Below are positions 35,291 through 46,338 of a stretch of 64,000 bases of DNA, piece by piece. The stretch comes from Clarkia xantiana subsp. parviflora. Lineage: Eukaryota > Streptophyta > Magnoliopsida > Myrtales > Onagraceae. Position numbers and translations under genes: made by a program. The stretch spans positions 2,542,001-2,606,000 of the forward strand of contig JAPTYO010000018.1 of assembly GCA_036873135.1 (NCBI GenBank). Direction: 5' to 3'. The notes beneath the pieces are model-generated. The model saw only the letters and a list, made by a program, of their open reading frames with translations. It ran no database searches and was not told where the DNA came from. Numbering within the stretch: position 1 is the stretch's first letter; every line of letters begins with the position of its first letter.

Positions 35291-36028
35291 TGATGGGTTC
35301 CGATGTAATCGTTAGCCCCGTTAATAGTCAATAGACGGCGAATAAGTCCAGTGGCCCTCGTGAAAGGCCTGGGAGGCCCAGAAGCCCAGTATGAAGGGTC
35401 CCGACTGTAGCGGTCCCGATATATGAGCTGAATGCTCCTGACAAGAAGCCTCTGAGTAGGCCCCGATAAGCCTTAGTAAAGGCCCCGATAATAAAGCCCC
35501 GCGGAGGCTTGACCTGTCTCGTGAGACAAAGGGTCCTGGGTGGTGACCTAGAATGAGATAACTCTGGAGTCCCCGACAAGAGTTGGGACTTGTGATCAGA
35601 GGATAAGGCCGAAAAACCCGCCTACTAGATAAGAGTAGTGGGAGACGGCTGAGATATAGATAACCTCCCCCGAGATACGCAGGGCGTGCCCGAGATACGC
35701 GGAGTATGGGCGAGATACGCGGAGCGTGGGGCGAGATACACGGAATCCCGAACGAGATATACGGAATCATGGGTAAAACGGCCAGCCACAGTCACAGGTA
35801 ACTGAGCAACTTCCCCTCCTACATAAAGGAGGAAGTTACCTCAGAAAACATATACTCTAATACGAACTTAGACTACTGCTTACCACCCCATTGATCACAT
35901 ACTCATTTAAGCATCGGAGAGGGATTCTGGGTCACCACCCAGGTCATCCCCTTTTGCAGGATTGCGCGGAGCCCAGGAGTTCAAGCTTTCCGTCAAGAAC
36001 GTAACGGAGCTTCGCCCGTGATCCAACA
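35291..36028 (+). mobile_element. Solo LTR of a Tat-3-related family
   Basis: Begins TGATGGGTTCCGATG and ends CGTGATCCAACA, like the Tat-3 LTR read in its own orientation. It is 738 bp with no internal region, bounded by a perfect CATTC duplication. U3 has tandem CGAGATACGC motifs at 35688-35765. A TATA-like ACATAAA is near 35821. It arose by recombination between the two LTRs of a former full element. Confidence 0.95.
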
Positions 36029-36033
36029 CATTC
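36029..36033. repeat. Target-site duplication CATTC, right copy
   Basis: Exact repeat of 35286-35290. Confidence 0.95.
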
Positions 36034-37010
36034 TAACTTCCCGCCCTCATAGCACAGAGCATAGTTGGCAGTACCTTTCAGATAATAAATTAGGTATAAC
36101 TAATAATTCGTTTTAAAGTCTTTTAAATGTTGATAACTAGGATCTGATTGGAAACGTGCTACTAGGCCCACGACTTGACATATATTCGGATGGGTGTATT
36201 GCACGGTGTATATTGAAATACCAACCATGCTTAAAATCTATGCACCCTTCATCTGTTCACGATCTGCCTGGTTCTTGGGGGTCACGATTAATAGTGCGCA
36301 CCCAAATACCACCAGCGCATCCACAGGTTTGGCATCCTGTAATCTGAACCAAGTTTCAACTACTCATTGATATAGGCTTCTTGAGATAGATATAAATTCC
36401 GGGTAGCCCGATCTCTGGCAATCTTAATGTCTAAGATGTACGTGGCCTCTCCCATGTCTTTCGTCTCAAATACAGATGCTAACCAGGACTTTGACTTATT
36501 CATGAAACTCACGTCGTTTGCGACAATGAGTATGTCGTCCACATACTAGGTTAAGATGACATACTTAGACTCGAAGGTCTTATAATACATGCACATATTC
36601 TTGTGAAAACTCACTAATCCATTTCCTACGATTTCCTCGTGGAATCTGCGGTATCATTTCCGTGACGACTGTATATGACCGTAGAAGGACCTTTTGGAGT
36701 TTACAAAGTTTACGTTCGTTACCAGGAGTAATTAAACCCTCCGGTTGCTCCATGTAGATCTCTACCTCTAGGTTTCCGTGGAGGAATGCGGTCTTAACAT
36801 TCCTTCGGTGCAGCTCGTGATCGAGACTTGCGACCAGGACCATGAATGGCCCTAACCGTGGTTTTACGCACAACCATTGAGTTTCTCTTATCAAAGTCCT
36901 CTCTGTGAAGCATAGGGTAAGACCTTTAGCAATGAGTCGGGTTCTCCGACTTGTTCCATCGGTGGTGTGCCTTCTTTCAGGGCTCACCTTATCCTTATGC
37001 CCCTGTGGTT
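36034..37010 (-). pseudogene. rt: Copia-D reverse transcriptase
   Basis: Minus-strand fragments carry VKTAFLHGNL and YMEQPEG (about 36740-36800), and a Tyr-Val-Asp-Asp-Ile-Leu box at about 36531-36548 directly preceded by a TAG stop. Upstream the frame is scrambled in the same way as in Copia-A (the LCVKPR-type text before VLVASLDHEL). Inactive. Confidence 0.85.
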
Positions 37011-37645
37011 AACAGGTAAATCAACTATAGACTATAATGGCTTTGATTTAAGCGATCTCTCTCATTTATTATTTCTTTCCATTTCTCCACTTGAGGTCTT
37101 TCCATTGCTTGCCAACAACTTGAGCGGGGTTTTCACCTTGCTCAATAGGATACTTGCCTTTGACTCTCGTCTAGGCATTATGAGTCCCACTAATTTGTCT
37201 TATCTTTTCTCCCACTCTAAATAACGTTTCTTATCGTAGCATCATTTCTATTGGGAATAATCCTCCCACTCGGAACAATGCTTCTTATCGGAGCATCGTC
37301 TCTGTTGGGAACAATAACAGTGCTAGAACATTGACCTATAACTTTCCTATTATAACCTTTTGGTCTCGGGGTTTTACTTCCGAGATGCATTCCTTGATCA
37401 CTAGGATCTGGAACCAAGTATTGTTGGATCACTCCCACTGGGAACAATGGGTAATATAGATAGTTGTGTCATTCCTGGTTCAACAATTTTGACCATCAGG
37501 TTCAACTTGATTCGTCCCAACACCAACAGTGAATACTTGTGGTAGGGTTTATTCCACCCAACTGGATTTACTATGAAAATGTCCCCATTCTCATTTACCA
37601 TGTCATTCACTTTCAAATCTCTCCCACTCGAATTAAGTGGCACCT
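37011..37645 (-). pseudogene. Copia-D post-integrase linker
   Basis: Ser/Pro/Gly-rich frame (37643 to 37404 and neighbours) with repeated VPSG-type motifs. It matches Copia-A 12876-13174 and 21610-21900, and more distantly Copia-B 18120-18530. Confidence 0.78.
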
Positions 37646-38807
37646 GATTGTCATCGTTATTCTGCTATGTTTTGATCGTGACTATGTTGATTGAAACTGT
37701 TAATGCATTTGGAAAATTTGCCTCTTAGTGATGTAATGTCTCATGTTTGTCCACGGTACCATTTAATTCAAGCTGGAAACAAGTATTTTCTAGGAGTAAC
37801 TGGCGTACCCTTGTCCTAAATACGTGTTTATTGCACAAATTAATGTCGCTTGGTGATATGATTTAACTCATTGTCACCTTTCAGCTATGATGGTTACCTA
37901 TCTTACCGATCTTAATGGAACACAATTTTACATTTATGTGAATCATCTGTCATCATTCCATATGGAATGTCTTATAGAACAATATGTAAATATATAAACT
38001 TTGCTTCTTGAAGTGTGTTATTTAACTTGAATGCCTAGCCTGATTTATCGTTCAAGGCGTTTAGAACGAAAATCGTTTAACCGACTTTATCCTTCTTCGT
38101 TTGCTGACTTATCTCAGAGATTTTATCCCATCTCCGAACTGAGCATCTTAGGTATTCACCTCATGTGTCAGTTGATACTTTTACAAGGTCGTTGTAGCTT
38201 ACGTATCTTACTTTATACCGATGTAAATGTTATCAGTAAGTCATATTTTTCGAAGGAGTGCAAACGAAAATTCAGAACGTCATCATATAAACACTTCAAT
38301 ATTAAGCTCATCTAATGAAACGATGTGTTTCATCTGTCGAGGTCCACTTGTGAGTTGCGCAATCTACTCTGGGGTTAAACCCTTGGTTAAATCGTTTCAT
38401 TTCTGAATTTAATTCAATTTAATCGGTTTTAACTATTTCAAACATGATTATCATTACAATTTATTTCATTCCATGGAGTGATAATAATAAAATAAGATTT
38501 ATACCCGGTTCGTTCTTGGAACTACGCAATCAATGGATTTTAATGGCATAATCAAGTTCATAGATTTAGATGTAGGGGCAAATGTATGGATTTTCTTGGT
38601 TTTGTCATATTTGATGTCATTCTCATGTTGGTTATATACTTATTTCGGATCGATCCCGTTCTTAACCGAGTCGATTAACCTTGATAAGCAGAACACTTTT
38701 CGAAACGAAAGGTAACTACTTTATTCAATGAAACCGAAATATTGTAATCTAAACACGAAAAGAAACTGAAAAAATAAGAAACATACCGACATAACAATAC
38801 TGGGGTC
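37646..38807 (-). other. Copia-D central region; integrase not recognised
   Basis: Protease and integrase should be here, but no DSGA, HHCC or DDE motif can be read in any frame. Either the region is an old replacement or it has decayed past recognition. It is AT-rich with only short frames. Confidence 0.45.
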
Positions 38808-39545
38808 TCAGATCTCAAACTTTGAAGTAATCATGAAGAAATTTTGTGGACAAGATGTCTTAATCGAAATGTACCGCGAAGGTACTGTAATCATGGCGAG
38901 TAAAGCACCGGATTGTCGTTTAGACTTCTTTTCGCTTGGGGTTGCCAAGAAAGTTCGCATAGCGACGAACCTTTCATCGAATGCCTCGGGCTCCTTCGGA
39001 AAATTTCCTTCTTTCTCATACGTTTCGAATAGGTCTATCGTCGTTTTAATCGATTTGATCAAATGCGTGAGGCCTTTTTCCTTAACAAACCATGAAAGAG
39101 GAAACATTTTTAGTACCTTTCGAGCCCGTGTCCACACGTCCAACTCATCAGCGGGGTCATGAATGGCTATTATGCCATCATCATCGCATAGAATAGTGTA
39201 GTATTCTGCCATTAAGGCTCTAGCTTCGGCTGCCTTACCCTTATCGAACCGATGGTACATGGCACACCAAAGATGCAATGCGCTGAGTTGTATATAATAT
39301 CTTTCAACTTCTATTGTCAGCTGTGAGAGGATCAACTCTCGTGCATTATGATCCTTCCTCAACCTTTTCTTGCTGTTGCTCTCATGTGGTTCCTTATAAT
39401 CATCCAGCCTCAGTCTCTCTGTCGTTGGATTGACTTGATCGTCAAGATCCGAAGCGATGAGAAGATCCATAACATTATCTCTCCAAGCATCATAATCAAT
39501 ACCGTCCAGATTGCGTGACTCGTAGAACTATACCGGGTCAGCCAT
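38808..39545 (-). pseudogene. gag: Copia-D gag (divergent), one early stop
   Basis: From ATG 39545 the frame reads to a TAG a few codons in, then stays open to 38808 (220 codons from 39470). The start has DYDAWRDNVMDLL, the usual Trp-containing entry of copia Gag. The rest (LHLWCAMYHRFDKG, FVKEKGLTHLIKS) is Gag-like in pattern but differs strongly from Copia-A and Copia-B gag. No zinc knuckle is seen. Confidence 0.68.
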
Positions 39546-40872
39546 GAAAACTACTACATCGATGATCAAGCAAAATCAGAGAGACAATAACATTTTGAGA
39601 AAGAATTGCATACATCAAATATCTATTAAGATAGAGTCCGACAGATAGTGATTCCTCAGTCATCTAAACCAACCGACCACCTGTAAACCAATGGAAGATG
39701 GCTGTGAAAGAGTTCGCACTATTGTCGTCTTCTATCCAATAGATCAGTCTGTTAAAACGGTTTAAATCGCAAATTACCAGAACAGGAATTCTAAAATAAG
39801 CATACCCGATCTTGGCTTTCCCAAGGCCCTTTTTGTTTTTGCAAAAATATTTCGATGAATTCACTCATGCATACACAATTCTACAATCCATGCAAATTAT
39901 CATATGCTAGTAACATTCATCATTCATACCACATACATGCTTACGCGTCATGCGTCTAATGTTCCGAGGAACTCATGCTTGCATTTATAATTCTACTTCT
40001 AAGTAAATTATCAAATGCAACTACATCCTTAACATTCTAGCATACGTGTCAAACTTGTAACATCCACATCAATCATACATATTTGGCGACTGGTTTTCCG
40101 TTTTAAAATAATTTTAAACATTAGGGGCTGATTTGCAATTCATGCTTATATTCAATCACGCAAGCTTCTAGACATGAATCCTAGGCATTTTCAACCATCA
40201 CAGCATGTCTATTCTAGTGTGCATACCATATATCTAAACAGGTCTCCACTCACAACATGTAATATCCAGCTAGCTTGACTCAGTCAAGACAACAGTTCTA
40301 ATCATGCATAAATATATATCGGATAATAAACAATTGCAATTCAGCCCACTAATTTAACCAGTCTAAAAAACATGTATCTCCGAGATCCATCCCCATAATC
40401 GAAACAAGGCATAAAGGTTAGCAACCCTATGAGCACTGTGTAGTCCATTTCGAGGTTAAAAAACATTTGGATTTTAAAACTTGACCTCCCTATTTTAATT
40501 GACTTGAACTCGGTTTAGAAAACATTGTTCGGTTCAGTCAATTTAAGTCCGTTTTGGTTCGGTTCAGAAAATCCGGTTCGGTCCAGTCCGGATTTAGTTT
40601 AAAAATCTTGTTCGGTCTAAACCGGTCCAAGAAAATAGGGTTCGGTTCAACACTCAAAACCGTCCGACCCGACCCGAATAGATCGAACCGATTGAGAAAA
40701 TCCGGTTCGATTTGATTTCGTCCTGGTTTAACATATTGGACCGGCCCAATAAATAAAACTTAAAAGGTTGGGTCGAAATGTTTACTTGTGGCCCAAGTAG
40801 GGTTTTAAATCCATTAAAAATATTAAACTTAGCCTCCAAGTAACATTAACTATATAAAATAATTTCCAATAT

Positions 40873-40916
<44 letters not shown>

Positions 40917-41607
40917 CCATTATAAAACATATGTATATTTATTGCTAAGATTCTATCTTTAAGATTAAATCAATCAACAATATATATATATATGTAAATT
41001 TTCGAAACAATATAATATATATATTTTTTATTTATTGTCAATCTCTTTAATAAGGAAAAAAATAACTGACAGTATATTTTCTCAATCTTTTAGGTAACTA
41101 AATCTATCAATAATATATTTAACCCTATTTAAATATTTAGATATATTGATAGTGATATATATTTCATATATTAATGTGAATCTATCTTCATATTCCCAAT
41201 TGTATATATATTGTTACCTTGATTAAAAATTAAACAATATAATTTTAAACAATTTTACATGTATGTGACGAAATTATCTTGCTTGGTGACCAAGAAATTA
41301 AAAATTTTACCTTGAAAAATAATTAAAATTTCGGCACAAACACTAATTGGGAGCAAGTGGTCAAATTTAAAGATCAAATTTTAAAAAGATCTACAATCCA
41401 ATGTTTGATTTTGATAAATATCATCTTTTTCTTGAAGATAATGAACATCAATTTTACCTTGAACATGAAAATTTCGGTCCTATCTCACAAAACCCTAAAA
41501 TTCGAAACTTTTTAAAATCTTCTTTAAAAATTTTGGTCCAATGTTTTAAATTTTCAAGAACACCAATTTATCAAAATCATGAACTCCTAACACATGCTAT
41601 GATACCA
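39546..41607 (-). other. Copia-D leader and primer binding site
   Basis: Non-coding leader. On the minus strand TGGTATCATAGC follows the 5' LTR, one mismatch from the tRNA-Met site. It contains a (TA)n run at 40868-40912, a cluster of GGTTCGGT-type motifs at 40540-40740, and the leader landmark shared with Copia-A and Copia-B. Confidence 0.82.
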
Positions 41608-41608
41608 C

Positions 41609-42176
41609 TGTTAGATTATGGGGAGTAATCACTACGGAAACACAAAACATGGTACGCATGTAATCGAAATTATGCAGTGGAAGAGTTACACATACTTCAA
41701 CAGTTACCGTAGTCCATGATCCTTTGTACGAGGGAGTTCTCGATCCACCGGACGGAATCCGTAGAGGTTCTTGTGAAAGAAGCCCTACGTGGTGTTAGCT
41801 CCACAGCAAAGCCACAGATCAATTCTTGGCACGGGGACAGATCTACACCCTAGGTGTAATATGGTTCAGGCGAAACTTGCTACTGTAGGAGGAGGGTTTT
41901 CTCTCTAAAACACTATTGTGAGGGAATTATGATTAACCCTAAATATTCTGTAACACCTCTTATTTATAGGAGGAGTAAAGTGGACAAAAGTCCACTTTAC
42001 CCCTCACTAATGTTTCGGCCGGCCTATGTATTGGGGAGGCCCAATTTTGGTCCTCCCATGTCAATTGGGATTTGGGTCTTGCCCAATTACCCTAATGTGA
42101 CATTTACCCAAGTTCATTAGGTAAACTATACATATTATGAGCTACCAATTACGACGCCCATCACCATATGCTTACA
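41609..42176 (-). repeat. Copia-D 5' LTR
   Basis: 568 bp, pairs with 33126-33724. It is shorter mainly through a deletion near the middle. Confidence 0.92.
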
Positions 42177-42430
42177 CACACCGCCAACAGGGGCACACCG
42201 CCAATAAAGGCACGCCAACAGAGGCACACCTCTAACAGGGGCACCACCATTAACAGGGGCACGCCAACGGAGGCACCGCCAACAGGGGCACCGCCGACCA
42301 AGGATTTACTCTTTCGCACTACCAACTGAGGCACCGCCAACAGGGGCACCGCTGACAAAGGTTCCACTTTCTGCATCGCCAACATGGGCACTGCTGACAG
42401 AGATTCTACTGTTTTGCACCGTCAATAAAT
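42177..42430 (+). repeat. Element-E GCCAACAGGGGCACC array, right part
   Basis: Continuation of the array at 32586-33125, cut by Copia-D. Units such as GCCAACAGGGGCACCGCC recur about ten times. Confidence 0.88.
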
Positions 42431-42559
42431 TTGAAGGCTACCTTAGGGACTTGAAGACCCGAAAGAAGATATACTTCCTAGCAAAAATTAGTGTTTACTA
42501 GTCTTTGGACAAACCCCCTCGAATGCATTCTACGGGAGTCCGTCCAAAGAGGGGCAAGC
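42431..42559 (+). other. Element-E 3' end with polypurine tract
   Basis: Ends in AAAGAGGGGCAAGC (42546-42559), the plus-strand primer site next to the LTR. Confidence 0.82.
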
Positions 42560-43222
42560 TGTAAACACCTAATTTTGGTACGCGCGACACGTATATAACA
42601 CGTTCAAAATTGTTATGTGTAACACGTTTAAAATAGGAATTATTTAAATATGGAAGGTCACGAGATTGCTAAAAACATGCTTACTTTAAATTAGGATAGT
42701 TATCTGTATTTATTGCAGAGAATATTTTCTGAATATTTGTATTTAATGTTCATAATATTTAGCATTTATTAGGAGAATAAATCAGTGTAATTTACTACTT
42801 CACTAGTTCTAGCCTAGATTAGTATAAATAAGGGTTCATAGCTACATGTAAAACGGGAGAAAAAAATACAATATAAATTTAATAGAAAGGCTCTCCTCGA
42901 TTTGCGTGCAAATTTTTATTATATTCTTTTTCCCTCCTACGTCTTCTCCTTTGCTCAACCACCGGTGACCGGACCTTCTGGATTCCGGCGAACCTCGCTG
43001 CTTGCTGCTGCCACGGCGTCCCGCTCGCCATCACCGGAGCTCCACCGGAGTCGTCTGCTGCATTTGGCCATGACCGTCCCTACTCTTCTCAGTTTTTCCT
43101 CGTTGGCCGTCTTCCGCTCTGCTCAACCGGCCGTGGACCTCCGGTACCGTCCTTGATCCCGTCGAGGCCGCCTGAGTCCGTCATCTTCCGCCCTCGCAAC
43201 CACCACCGTCCTCCTGCGGCCC

Positions 43223-43317
<95 letters not shown>

Positions 43318-44045
43318 CTACTTCTTCCATCCACCGGAGCTCCGATGTCGTGACCACCACGCCCCCTTGTCCAGACCTCGACCGTCATCCGTGACCGCCG
43401 GTGAGCGCCCATCCACCTCTGTCGGCCCGCTGCTCCTCATGTTGTCCGTCCGTGGCCGAGCCCTTCTTCTCACCTTGGACTTCATCATCTTCGTCTTCTT
43501 CGGATGGTAGTCCCGTTCCTTCTCTTTACTTTATTATTATTATAATTATTTTTAATTAAGTAGTTTAGATGTAATTGGTTCAATCTAGTTGTGTAAATTA
43601 TGTATGTTTGTTAAATTATATATATTAGGTTGTGTATAGATATCATGTTAGGTAATTTTGGGTTTTAAATTTCGTCTTAATTGAGATTTATGGATTATAA
43701 ATAATTTTAGTCTTAGGTTTATAATTGATAATAATTTTTGCATATGAAATTAATTGAATCCTGACATTGTTAGATTAATTTGAATAATATATACAAAAAA
43801 TAAAGTTGGCAATTAAGTTAATTGAGTACCGAAAGGGCATAGTTAAAAATCATATTTTTAATTCGTAATAGAACCCCCGAACTCAAATTTCTAATCGTAG
43901 ACCGATTCAAAACCTAAGTGTTTAATTCGTTGTTTTCTTAGGTGATTTAGGATTCTAGTTAGCCTTAATTAACTAGTGGCGACTCTTTTCAAACACGCGT
44001 TTTCAAAACGTAATTCGTCGTAGGTCGGATTTTTATGGTCTGACA
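42560..44045 (+). repeat. Element-E 3' LTR (1486 bp)
   Basis: TGTAAACACC ... GGTCTGACA. Complete at both ends. A CT-dinucleotide tract of about 85 bp (43226-43310) has expanded relative to the 5' LTR, and the repetitive Ser-Leu or Arg-Glu peptides it encodes are artefacts. Confidence 0.92.
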
Positions 44046-45007
44046 GTATACACGCATGGATCCTCGTGGAGATTCACGAATCTGTTTCTAACGATTTCCT
44101 CATGGAACCCGCGGTACCATTGCCGAGACAATTGTTTAAGACCGTAAATAGACCTTTGGAGTTACAAACATTACGTTCGTTACCAGGAATAATGAAACCC
44201 TCCGGTTGCTCCATATAGATCTCTTCCTCCAGGTTTCCGTGGAGGAATGCAGTCTTAACAATCATTTGGTGCAGCTCTAGATCGAGGCATGCGACCAGGG
44301 CTAGGATTTCCCTGACTGTGGTGTACCGCACAGTCGGTGAGTATGTTTCATCAAAGTCTACTCCGCGAAGCTGGGTGTATCCTTTCACAACTAGTCGAGC
44401 TTTGTATCGCTCGACATTTTCATCAGCAATGAGTTTCAGTTTCAGAACCCACTTAGCCCCTATGGCCTTGCGGTTAGCAGGTAAATCAACTAAAGACCAT
44501 ACCGAATTGGATTTCATTGAGGCGATCTCTTCCTCCATTTCTTTCCCCCATTCATTCGCTTGAGGTCCATTCAACGCTTGTTGAACCGTTACAGGTTCAT
44601 AAACATAAATTAGGGTGAATATCTCACCCCTCTCGATGGGAAACTTCTTGGGAGAAGTTCGATGCCTTTGATTGCGTCTAGGCTCGTTAATCCCATCTTG
44701 AGTCTGAACGTTACTCCCACTCGGAATAATGCTTCCTATCGGAGCATCACTCCCACTGGGAACAAGGGCAGTGCTAGAACCTTGACCTAAAACTTTTCTT
44801 GGACGACCTTTCGGTCTCGGAACAAAGTTGGTTAACCCACTCCCACTGGGAACAATGGGTAGTTGCGGTATTATTGGATTTTCATCCAGCGGTCCGGCTA
44901 CGTGATTGTCAGGTTCAACTAGATTCGCATATGCAGCAACAGTGATTTGTGTGGTAGGATTGACTCCTCCCACTGGATTTATTATGAAAATGTCCCCATC
45001 TTCAATT
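44046..45007 (-). pseudogene. Copia-G: linker and N-terminal RT of another copia copy
   Basis: The frame from 44973 runs 299 codons: linker with VPSGSG motifs, then EWGKEMEEEIASMKSNSVW, AIGAKWVLKLK, YKARLVVKGYTQ, SPTVRYTTV, VKTAFLHGNL, YMEQPEGF. It ends in a frameshifted KVCKLQRSIYGLK segment at about 44160. Element-E interrupts it at 44045/44046 before the catalytic YVDD. The other end is cut by an LTR at 45008. It is closer to Copia-B than to Copia-A or Copia-D. Confidence 0.88.
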
Positions 45008-45442
45008 TGTTAGCATATGGTGACGTGGTGTCGTAATAGGAGCCCATTAATTAGGGGAATTACCTAAGTTAATTAGATAATTGTCAATCTGGGCTAATTG
45101 GGCCAAATCCAATTAGTAATTGACAAGGGAGGCACAAAATTGGGCCTCCCCATTATACATGCAATTCGGCCGGCCACCCTATACCACATTGGTTGGAGTT
45201 GCCTTCTGGCAACTCCACCAATACTATATATAGGGGTGTCTGCAAAGGGTTTACACACTCATTCATAATAACAAGGATCTCCATTGAGAACACTTGTTTC
45301 CCTTAGTTAAATTTCGGCACCATCACATCTGGTCTGAGGTTCCATCTCCGTTGAAGAATCGATCAGAGGTCTTGTTGTGGAGCTACATCGCGTGGGAATT
45401 CTTCTAATGAAGAACTTGCACATGGTTCCGACCGGAGGATCA
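45008..45442 (+). repeat. Truncated copia LTR (Copia-B type)
   Basis: Starts TGTTAGCATATGG inside Copia-G and follows the Copia-C LTR to GGAGGATCA, then stops about 125 bp short of the usual end. Confidence 0.88.
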
Positions 45443-45532
45443 AGACCGGTTTTAGTGACGCCGACCACGGTGGCGATCCGGATGATCGTAAGTCCACCAC
45501 ATGAGGAGTTTTCCTCCTATCTTATGCTGCCA
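45443..45532 (+). pseudogene. Copia RNase H scrap
   Basis: Reads SDADHGGDPDD as in 19710-19796 of Copia-B. It is fused to the truncated LTR at 45442/45443 and cut at the other end by the Tat-2 LTR. Confidence 0.82.
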
Positions 45533-46287
45533 TATTGATGGATATACGCCCAATTTGAACCCGTTGACTTCCGAATCGTTTCATTTTGATCACCCCGTTA
45601 ATGATTGTAAATCGAAACTTCAACCCGAACACCCCGCGAAAACACCAACGGTCCGGACGAGGCCGAAATACTCGTCCGGCCAAGTTAGACTCACCTAGGT
45701 GAGGTCGGGTGGCCACACTCGACCTCCCCTAGGGGAGATCGGGTGGACCAACCCGATCTCCCCTAGGAGGGGTTGGGTGGCCACACCCAACCCCTACCCT
45801 TGGAGGTCGGATTTTCCTCCCCCCCCCAAGGGCCCCGACACTGTTTTTAGACTCCCATACTCGGTTTATTTCCGCCAACCTTCTCTGTACCCTAAGGTCT
45901 TAATTACGTGTTTAAAGGTTAATTAATTGTGTTTAAAGGTTAACGATGTCATTAAGCCACCTTAATGACACCGTTGCCTATAAATACAACTCTTCCACTA
46001 TTCATTTGATCATCTTGGCAAGTTGCATAATTTTGCTCTGACATCTCTCTAGCTTTATCTCTCTACAAAAGCCGTACTGACTTAGGCATCGGAGAGGGTT
46101 CATCAGGCACCACCCCCCCCTCTGTGCCTGGTATTTCCCCTCTTGCAGGGCGAGAAGAGAAGCGAAGCGAAGGACGGAAAGACACAAGCTAGGACAACAC
46201 AACCCGAGAGCACCAAATCCGCAATATCTCCAGTGAGGAACGATTCTTAGGTCGACCGCCCGTTGACCCTAGACTTGGAACCTAACA
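45533..46287 (+). repeat. Tat-2 5' LTR (755 bp)
   Basis: Starts TATTGATGG (TG changed to TA, compared with Tat-1 TGTTGATGG) and ends CCTAACA. TATA box TATAAATA at about 45979-45986. U3 holds a cluster of perfect inverted repeats at 45691-45794, described under findings. Confidence 0.9.
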
Positions 46288-46305
46288 CTTGGCGCCGTCC
46301 GTGGG
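46288..46305 (+). other. Tat-2 primer binding site
   Basis: CTTGGCGCCGTCCGTGGG directly after the LTR. It shares GGCGCCGTC with the Tat-3 site. Confidence 0.85.
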
Positions 46306-46338
46306 CTTCGGACAGAAAGCCTGGCAAAAACAAGAGCA

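Larger units (their letters stand above)
33126..42176 (-). mobile_element. Copia-D: degraded Ty1/copia element inside the Element-E array
   Basis: Minus strand. The 5' LTR is 41609-42176 and the 3' LTR 33126-33724. Order: primer site, leader of about 2 kb, gag (39545 to 38808), an uninterpretable stretch, linker, RT, RNase H and 3' UTR, with a polypurine tract GAGTGGGAGC before the 3' LTR. No integrase was recognised. A solo LTR sits between RT and RNase H. Flanks GGCAC (33121-33125) and CACAC (42177-42181) share three of five bases, a degraded target duplication at best. Confidence 0.88.
28010..44045 (+). mobile_element. Element-E: large non-coding LTR element (LARD-like), split by Copia-D
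   Basis: Direct repeats 28010-28978 and 43027-44045 define its LTRs, and the 5' one lacks its first 467 bp or so. After the 5' LTR comes TTGGCGACTCTACTGGGGA (about 28981), a primer-site-like sequence. Before the 3' LTR stands the polypurine tract AAAGAGGGGCAAGC. Without Copia-D (33126-42176) the internal part is about 4.5 kb and carries only degenerate repeats and arrays, with no gag or pol. This fits a large retrotransposon derivative depending on another element. Its 3' flank (44046) is copia RT sequence; its 5' flank is not, so the left end was rearranged. Confidence 0.85.

Noticed and set aside
43089..43412. Arg-Glu or Ser-Leu repeat proteins on either strand
   Set aside because: Translation of a CT/GA microsatellite inside an LTR.
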